NCBI GenBank assembly: GCA_029990175.1
Contig: JARKIP010000197.1
Coordinates: 186,001 to 250,000 of the forward strand
Length of the DNA stretch: 64,000 nt
Reading direction: 5' to 3'
Source: Petunia secreta
Taxonomy: Eukaryota > Streptophyta > Magnoliopsida > Solanales > Solanaceae
In this document: piece after piece, positions 57,770 to 64,000 of the stretch
Layout: each line of letters starts with the position of its first letter
Numbering within the stretch: the stretch's first letter is position 1
The notes under the pieces: model-generated
Seen by the model: only the letters and a program-made list of their open reading frames with translations
What the model was told of the DNA's origin: nothing
The model's database searches: none
Made by a program: the position numbers and the translations under genes

Positions 57770-58429
57770 TGCCCTCCCCCAATCTTTAAGTTTCAAGTTT
57801 GTTCATCTGGCGAGAGTCGTGTTCATTGATTGTGGACAGAGGTCTCGTAGGGACTCTGATCCTTGTATGGCCGGTTCTATTAGGCCTTTGATCACTCTGT
57901 AAAACTTCTGTCAGCCGTTTTCGGTATTTTATCATTTTACAGGATTATGTATATATTACTTTAGATCTATTCAATGGCTATATTTAGCCTGAATTCCCGA
58001 TCTTTCGTTTGTATGTGTTGTGGCCTTCGTGCCTTATGTTTAGGGGCTTTTGAAGTTTGAACTTTATTAAGCTCTGGTCTCCAAAATTCTGCCCGAATAT
58101 TGTAACTTAGCCTTTCCCAAGGAAGAGGTCATAAGTTGTGAGTAATCTGCGCAGATATTTTTATTCTGACCGAGTCGTGGTCGATAGATTTCTGGCCGAG
58201 TCGCTGGCCTTGTGAACGACTTCTCTTATTTTTGTGGAAGTTTTTCACGTAAAAGTTTTTGAAAAACTCGCTATTTAGCAAGGTCTTTTGCCTTTATGAA
58301 GGTCTTATCTGGCCTACAGGGGCCTCACACCACCCTCCTTGTTTTTATGTTGGAACATGGGGAGTGATAACATAAAAAGAGTTAAGGCAAGCTGCATATA
58401 GAAGAACACATATAACCAACCGAGGAGTG
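57770..58429. other. Convergent intergenic stretch of G4
   Basis: Between the end of the plus-strand antisense gene and the tRNA-like sequence. No coding potential is seen. It would contain the 3' ends of both convergent transcripts. A TTTTT run on the minus strand (58373-58377) lies about 55 bases beyond the tRNA-like 3' end and could stop RNA polymerase III. Confidence 0.45.
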
Positions 58430-58503
58430 TGTCCGCTGTGGGATTCGAATCCACAGCCGCGAAGTTGAAGAACTTCGAGCTCTACCAGTTGAGCTAAACA
58501 GAT
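58430..58503 (-). tRNA. tRNA-like sequence inside G4, probably a pseudo-tRNA
   Basis: Minus strand, 74 nt. Acceptor ATCTGTT pairs with AGCGGAC (position 1-72 mismatched, two G-U pairs); then TA, D-arm GCTC-AACTGGTA-GAGC, anticodon arm CGAAG-TTCTTCAA-CTTCG, variable CGGCT, T-arm GTGGA-TTCGAAT-CCCAC (one A-C mismatch at 53-61) and discriminator A. An A box (TAGCTCAACTGG) and near-consensus B box (GATTCGAATCC) are present. The anticodon loop has eight bases, so the anticodon is unclear (CUU for Lys or another). No CCA is encoded, as normal for nuclear genes. The defects argue for a relic. Confidence 0.7.
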
Positions 58504-58649
58504 CTGACCGTGTTCAGGCCGTTAGTACCAAGAGGAAGTATAATAAAATTAAGAACTGTCATAAAAGTAAAAGACAAGCATAAAATAACTAACCGTTTTA
58601 CCACTCAGAAGTGATATCTTTTGAGGTGAATCACGTTCCAACTTTTTGG
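58504..58649 (-). other. Short G4 segment between integrase end and tRNA-like sequence
   Basis: About 145 bp following the end of the integrase frame. No domain or signal is recognised. Confidence 0.4.
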
Positions 58650-59720
58650 GACAGTGGAACCGTCTGGTCATGCCAAGCGGTAAGATCCCTTGCCGATTGA
58701 AGCGATTACCTTGTAGGGGCCTTCCCAGTTAGGGCCTAGCTTCCCAGAATTTGCTTCTTGTGTGCTCTGGGAGACTTTCCTTAGTACAAAATCTCCAACC
58801 TGGAAGCTTCGCATGCGCAGTCCCCGATTGTAATATTGCTCAATTCGTTCTTTCTGGGCGACTACTCGTACGGGGGCTAATTCCCTTCGCTCTTCGAGGA
58901 AGTCCAGCTCTTCGGAAAGGTTGACCGAGTTGGATTCTTCAGAGGCGTATGCATACCGCAAGCTGGACTCTCCAATTTCGACTGGGATTAACGCATCTGC
59001 ACCGTACACTAATGAGTAAGGAGTCTCTCCAGTACTCATTTTTATCGTCGTGCGATAAGCCCAGAGTACGCCAGGTAACTCTTCTACCCAACATCCCTTT
59101 ACCTGCTGGAGGCGCTTTTTGAGGGACTCAACAATGATTTTGTTGGTAGATTCTGCTTGTCCATTGGCAACGGGATGATACGGAGAGGAAGTGATCCTCT
59201 TGATGTGCAAGTCGTCGAGGAACCTAGTCACTTTCTGGCTGATGAATTGTGGGCCGTTGTCCATGACTATTTCCTTAGGTGCTCCAAAGCGACACACGAC
59301 AAAGCGCTAAAGGAAGTCGGCAACCTCTGTTTGTCGTATCTTCGCATATGCTGCCGCTTCGACCCACTTGGTGAAGTAGTCAATGATGATCAACAAGAAG
59401 CGCATTCCTCTCGGCGCTGTGGGAAGAGGACTAACTATGTCCATTCCCCATTTCATGAAGGGCCACGGAGATATTATTGAATGGAGCGGTTCTGCTGGCT
59501 GATGGAGAAGATGTGCGAACCTCTGGCACTTGTCACATTTTTTGACAAATTCGTTCGTATCCTTCTCCATCTTGTCCCAATAATAACCTGCGCGAATCAA
59601 CTTTCGGGCTAATGCCTTGCCCCCGAAATGATTGCCACAGCAGCCTTCATGGACTTCCCTCATCACATAGTTGATTTGATTCGGTCCGAGACACTTTGCG
59701 AGAGGTCCTGCAAACATTTG
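58650..59720 (-). pseudogene. G4 integrase
   Basis: Reads from LAKCLGPNQINYVMREVHEG through the zinc-binding residues (H-EGCCGNH...CDKC) to the catalytic core: WGMDIVSPL, VMDNGPQF (Asp at 59259-59261) and ANGQAESTNK (Glu at 59151-59153), with the canonical 35-residue spacing. The C-terminal part includes PYSLVYGADALIPVEIGESS, MRSFQVGDFVLRKVS and NWEGPYKV. One nonsense codon after VADFL (probably from Trp) is the only clear lesion, so this domain is the best preserved of the element. Confidence 0.92.
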
Positions 59721-60330
59721 CGGTAGAGATCGCCGTTGACGATTGTATACCGAGCAGCTTTTATTCAGAGCTTGCGAGCGGCTTTTGTATCAACGGGTAG
59801 AGTCCCGTGGAGAAGATAGTTCGTTATTTCATTCCTCCAGTCCCAAGTTGCGTTGATGGGGTTGACCTCGTACTTTTTCCGGTCTATGGTCGTCTAAAGG
59901 AGTTGAACAACAGCTGAAGAGTTGGCCGCCCCTATTTATGCTACCGACCCTAGATTCGCGAGAGCATCGGCTTCATGGTTCTCTTCTCGTGGAATCTGGA
60001 ATGCCTCTCATTCATCAAACTGGGCCAGGAGTTCTTTTACACGGGCAAGGTACACCTGCATTCTGGATTCTGGTGCAATGAAGCCTCCAGTTACCTGGTT
60101 GACTACTAGTTGGGAATCACTCTTGAGTTTGAGGATGTTTGCTCCATAATTTTGGGCTAGCTCCAATACTGCAATAACGGCCTCGTATTCGGCCTCATTA
60201 TTAGTAATAAACGGGCACTTGATGGCCTGCCTGACAGTCTCTCTGGATGGAGCAATGAGAATCAATCCAAGACCAGACCCTTTGACGCTCCAGGAGCCAT
60301 CAGTGTATAGGGTCTATGGGCCAGGAGCCT
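59721..60330 (-). pseudogene. G4 second RNase H
   Basis: TLYTDGSWSVKGSGLGLILI (catalytic D), NNEAEYEAVIAVLELAQNYG, LKLKSDSQLVVNQVTGGFIA and, after a stop, NHEADALANLGS give a complete Tat-type second RNase H. The stretch from about 59920 to 59721 leads to the integrase and carries several stops. Confidence 0.88.
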
Positions 60331-61921
60331 GCCTAGTATAAAGTACGACATCCGTTTCTACCTCAGGATATATATTAATGCTAAAATCTGCGACGAAGTC
60401 TGCTAAAGGTTTTGATTTTATCGCTACCCTAGGTTGGTATGTGATATCAAATTCACTTAATTCTATAGCCCATTTTACTAACCTTCCCGAAAATTTAGGT
60501 TTGTGCAAAAACATTTCGCAAAGGAAAGGTTGTTACCACAACTATTGAATGACTTTGAAAATATGGGCGTAACTTACGAGCAGCAGTTACTAGCGCTAAC
60601 GCCAATTTTTCCAAGGGTCGATAGCGTGTTTCTGCATCAATTAGAGCTTTTCTAATGTAATAGATAGGAAGTTGTTTACCTTTTTCTTCCTGAACTAGAA
60701 CGGCGCTTACCGATGATTCTGAAACTGCCAGATAAATCGGCAGTTGCTCCCTCTGTTGAGGTGTAGAGAGTAGTGGTGGATTGGACAGATACTTTTTCAG
60801 ATCCTTCTGTGCTTGTTGGCATTCGGGGGTCCATTCGAACTCTTTGTTTTGCTTTAAAACGGCGAAGAAACTTTTGCACCGGTCTGATGATCGGGAAATG
60901 AATCTTTGCAGAGCTGCCATTCTTGCGGTCAATTTCATGACGTCTTCCCGGTTGTGAAGTACGTCTGGAATTGACTTTATGGCTTTGATCTGAGCGGGAT
61001 TGACTTCAATTCCACGCTGAGAAATGATGAATCCCAAGAATTTTCCCGACCCGACTCCGAATGCACATTTTTCCGGGTTCAGCTTCATGTTGTACTGATC
61101 AAGAATCTGGAAAGCTTCCTTTAGATGCGCCAGATGGTCCTCCGCTCGTTTGAACTTGATCAACATGTCATCGATGTACACTTCTATAGTTTTACCGATA
61201 TGGTCATGGAACATTCAATTGACTAGGTGTGATATGTTGCACCTGCATTTTTCAACCTAAATGGCATAACTTTATAACAGTACGTACCTCTGCAAGTTAT
61301 GAACGTTGTTTTCTCCTGGTCCTCGAGGTCCATCAATATCGGGTTATATCCGGAATATGCGTCGAGGAAAGTGAGCACCTCGTGCCCGGCTGTTGCGTCA
61401 ATCAGTTGGTCTATCTTGGGAAGGGGATATAAATCCTTCGGGCAGGCTTTGTTTAGATCTGTGAAGTCAATGCAGACTCGCCATTTACCATTTTTCTTGG
61501 GTACAACGACCACGTTGGCTAGCCAGTTTGGGTATTTGACTTCACATACAGACCCGATCTTTAACAGCCGATCGACCTCATCATTGATGATCTGGTTCCG
61601 AAAAGCTCCTTGTTGGCGCGTCTTCTGTTTTACCGAGCGATGGTATGGGTCGGCGTTCAACCTATGAGTAATAATATCTGGAGAAATACATGTCATATCT
61701 GCGTGAGACCAGGCAAATGTTGTATGCCGCTCCTTGATAAACTGGAGGATATCTCCTCGTAAGCGTTCGTTCAACTCGGTTCCAAAGTAGACCTTCCGTT
61801 CCGGCTTATCTGCGAAAAATTCTTCGGGTTCCAAAGCCTCCACGGTTGGCATATGGCTCTCCCGTTTGTCCAGCTTTGTGATGAATTTTGGGACCTCGTA
61901 TTTTGTTTCTTCTCGTGGCAT
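60331..61921 (-). pseudogene. G4 reverse transcriptase and RNase H
   Basis: RT begins near FAWSHADMTCISPDIITHRL and shows YPNWLANVVVVPKKNGKWRV, CIDFTDLNKACPKDLYPLPK, TFLDAYSGYN and KVMPFRLKNAGATY. A frame change at about 61220 leads to VYIDDMLIKFKRAEDH with the YxDD motif at 61167-61178. RNase H follows with LPIYLAVSESSVSAVLVQEE, ETRYRPLEKLALALVTAARK and, after another break near 60515, GRLVKWAIELSEFDITYQPR. All key catalytic residues are visible, but the frame is broken at least twice. Confidence 0.92.
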
Positions 61922-62700
61922 GTCTGGTCCCGGTTGCTGTAATTGCTATTTTCTTTCTTCAGGCAGCTTGAGAGCCACTGAATAGCAATCTTTAGCAGAA
62001 TGTTGTCCTCCTTGAACCTCACGTACTCCCCAGTCGGATGGGAACTTCAATACCTGATGATAAGTTGAAGGAACAGCTCGCATATCGTGGATCCACGGTC
62101 TCCCCATGATGGTATTGTAAGCCAGGTCCGCATCAACAACATGATATGTCGTCTCCTTTGCTACTCCTTCGGCGAGGGTTGTAAGGGTAATCTCGCCAAG
62201 AGTCTTCTCACTCGAGTTGTTGAAGCCGGAGAGAACTCAAGATATCGGTACGATCTTATCTGACAACTGCATCTCCCATACAACTCGTGATTGGATAATG
62301 TTTGCAGAGCCGCCTGCATCGATGAGCACTCTCTTGACGTCAAATTCTGCCACGCGTAACGTTATCACTAACGCGTCAGCGTGTGGGAATTGTGAACCGT
62401 CTGCATCGGAGTCTTCGAATGTTATTATTCCTTCTGATCGTGGGCGTTTGGTGTTTGTGATGGAGACCTTTACATACTTCTTCGCTGTGAAGGTGACGGA
62501 ATCCACCTCGATTCCACCTGAGATAACATTAATTGTCCTCCTCGGAGAAGATGCTCGGGGAGGGCCAGGTTTGTTTTGCTGTGCCTTCACGTGAGTCTGC
62601 TTCCCCTTCTCGGTCAGGCACTCCTTCAAGAATCCCTGTTTCAGCAAATGAGCGATTTCATACCTTAGGGCCTTGCAGTCCTCGGTGGTATGTCCGAGGT
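61922..62700 (-). pseudogene. G4 protease
   Basis: In the same frame as gag and RT: RTINVISGGIEVDS, then the active site VKRVLIDAGGSANIIQ (D-A-G; relatives often have D-P-G-S), and after a stop NTIMGRPWIHDMRAVPSTYH with QVLKFPSDWGVREVQGGQ. Two stops (near 62236 and 61945) interrupt it. It would cleave the Gag-Pol polyprotein. Confidence 0.85.
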
Positions 62701-64000
62701 CGCGATGAAAGTCGCACCATAGATTCTAGTTTCGCTTGCTTGGGTCGCTCTTCATGTCCTTCGACCATTTGACCTTCTCTCCCATATCTTTGAGCGCTTC
62801 CACTACTTCAGACATTTCCACATTGAAGCTCGGCAGGCTTGGGGTTCCACGGAGGCTTGATTCTGAATCATCTTTTCAGGACAGTCCTTTGTTGTTGCGG
62901 CTGCGTCCTCTAGAATTGCTGCGTGAATAGTCAGGGTACGGCTCGTAACGTATGTCTGATCTCTCTATCTCAGCCTTTCCGCTGGAGCCACCGTTGCGTA
63001 CCTGAGCCCTTCCTCGGGTACCTATTCCAATCAACTTATCTTCGTCAATACATACCTTTGAGTTGTAACAGTTGTAGTCGTCCGACCAACTGGCTGCTGG
63101 GAAGTCACGAAGAGACTCGTAGAGTCTGTATGTAGCCTCTGAGCTCCTAATATCCAAATTGTTGGTAAACGCGATCGCTGCCCATCTATTCGGTACTTTG
63201 GGTAACAACATACGCTCTCTTTGGAAGTGATGCACGTATTTGTGGAGAGACTCATCGGGCCTTTGCTTGATTTCGAAGATATCCTCTACGCGGGTTTCCA
63301 CCTTCTGAGCGCATGTATGTGCCTTCACGAACAACTCAGCCATATCTGCGAAGGATCCAATGGAGTTTGGTGGCAACATTGAGTACCATCGTAGAGCTCC
63401 ATCTGCTAGAGTTTCCACGAATTTCTTCAATTGGACAGATTCGATCTCCTCATCAGTGAGATTGCTAGCCTTTATAAAGTTGCTGAGCATCATGAGATGA
63501 TCATTGGGATCAGATGGCCCATGATACCTCGGAATGTTTGGCATCTTGAACGTCTTAGGTATCGCCTTTGGGGCTGCCTCTTTCTTCCAAGGCTGCTGGG
63601 AATACCGTTGGACATCGACTTTCTTCAGAGTGGGCAGAGCTGGTATCTGATCGATTCTCTCATGCAGAGATTTCTGAAGCGCTTCTTGGCTCTTCTTGAA
63701 TTGTTTGGTGAGAGCTTCCACGACAAGGCTCATTTCTGTAGATGCCATAGATCCTCCGTCCGATTTTGGTTGACTTGGGTTGTTGGATCTACAGTCCCTC
63801 CGTTGTTTCGCTCTCCACCTTGCCTTGAGGTATGTGAAGAAGGGACGTCACGACCAGGTGTTGCAGCGTCAGCTTTTGCAGTCGGAGGGTTGTCTCTTCG
63901 GAGAGAGTTGAGCGCCTCGTTTATCCCTCGGTTGACCTCTGCCTGTTCCTGCATAAATGCATAGAGCGTTTCCTGGAGGTTCCCTTGGCCAAGGGAGAGA
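62701..64000 (-). pseudogene. G4 gag, N-terminus beyond window
   Basis: The long open piece 63748-62876 (290 codons) contains MPNIPRYHGPSDPNDHLMML, GALRWYSMLPPNSIGSFADM, EDIFEIKQRPDESLHKYVHH and an RGRSRNN basic stretch. After stops the CDFHRDLGHTTEDC knuckle follows (about 62677-62719). Upstream of 63748 a different frame (63954-63730) continues the N-terminal part (QEQAEVNRGINEALNSLRRD) to the window edge, so a frameshift lies near 63745. Confidence 0.88.

Larger units (their letters stand above)
53706..64000 (-). mobile_element. G4: Tat-type Gypsy element with antisense gene, cut by window edge
   Basis: Minus-strand gag, protease, RT, RNase H, second RNase H and integrase run from the right edge to 58650. 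Between integrase and the 3' LTR (about 53706-54400) lie a tRNA-like sequence and a plus-strand, intron-containing gene. Extra antisense ORFs at this place are known in Tat-lineage elements. The 5' LTR is outside the window. It lies next to, and probably inserted into, LINE-B. Confidence 0.88.

Overview
This window is plant nuclear heterochromatin-type DNA: a stack of nested transposable elements with no recognisable host gene. Evidence is a Copia element, four Ty3/Gypsy LTR families (Tat/Ogre-type and a chromovirus-like type with a tRNA-Met-type primer site), two L1-type LINEs, and PIF/Harbinger-like and other MITEs. The element types and very long LTRs (3 to 3.8 kb) suggest a large-genome eudicot; Solanaceae is my best guess from family resemblance, as inference only.

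Layout. Positions 1-1235 are unassigned repeat-like DNA. A minus-strand Copia element runs from 1236 up to about 50.5 kb but is split into four pieces (1236-3257, 11320-13238, 22294-22673, 50306 to about 50515) by three later LTR-retrotransposons. These are G1 (3258-11319, Tat-like Gypsy with about 480-bp LTRs, RT and integrase lost, itself carrying a MITE), G2 (13239-22293, about 3-kb LTRs around a decayed 3.1-kb interior with gag remnants only) and G3 (22674-50305, an Ogre/Tat-type giant with 3.7-kb LTRs). G3 carries a solo LTR related to G2 (33960-36191, opposite orientation, perfect TSD) and a nearly complete L1 LINE (42062-46666, 16-bp TSD). The Copia element lies at the 3' end of an older LINE (about 50515-53705, minus), which also hosts a Harbinger-like MITE (50606-51245).

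From about 53.7 kb to the right edge is a minus-strand Tat-type Gypsy element (G4), cut by the window edge. It has a 3' LTR (about 53706-54400), a plus-strand multi-exon antisense gene with its own TATA box (54957-57769), a tRNA-like sequence (58430-58503), then integrase, second RNase H, RNase H, RT, protease and gag reading leftwards from the edge.

How it works together: all coding regions serve retrotransposition (gag for particles, PR/RT/RH/IN for replication and insertion) and nearly all are broken by stops or frameshifts, so these are fossils. By eye, G3 LTRs differ at about 3-5% of sites in sampled stretches and G1 and G2 LTRs at about 9%, so G3 looks younger. The most unusual modules are the spliced antisense gene plus tRNA-like sequence in G4, the duplicated extra ORF in G3, and the turnover of tandem arrays inside the G2-family LTRs. 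All alignments were done by eye; boundaries given as 'about' are uncertain.
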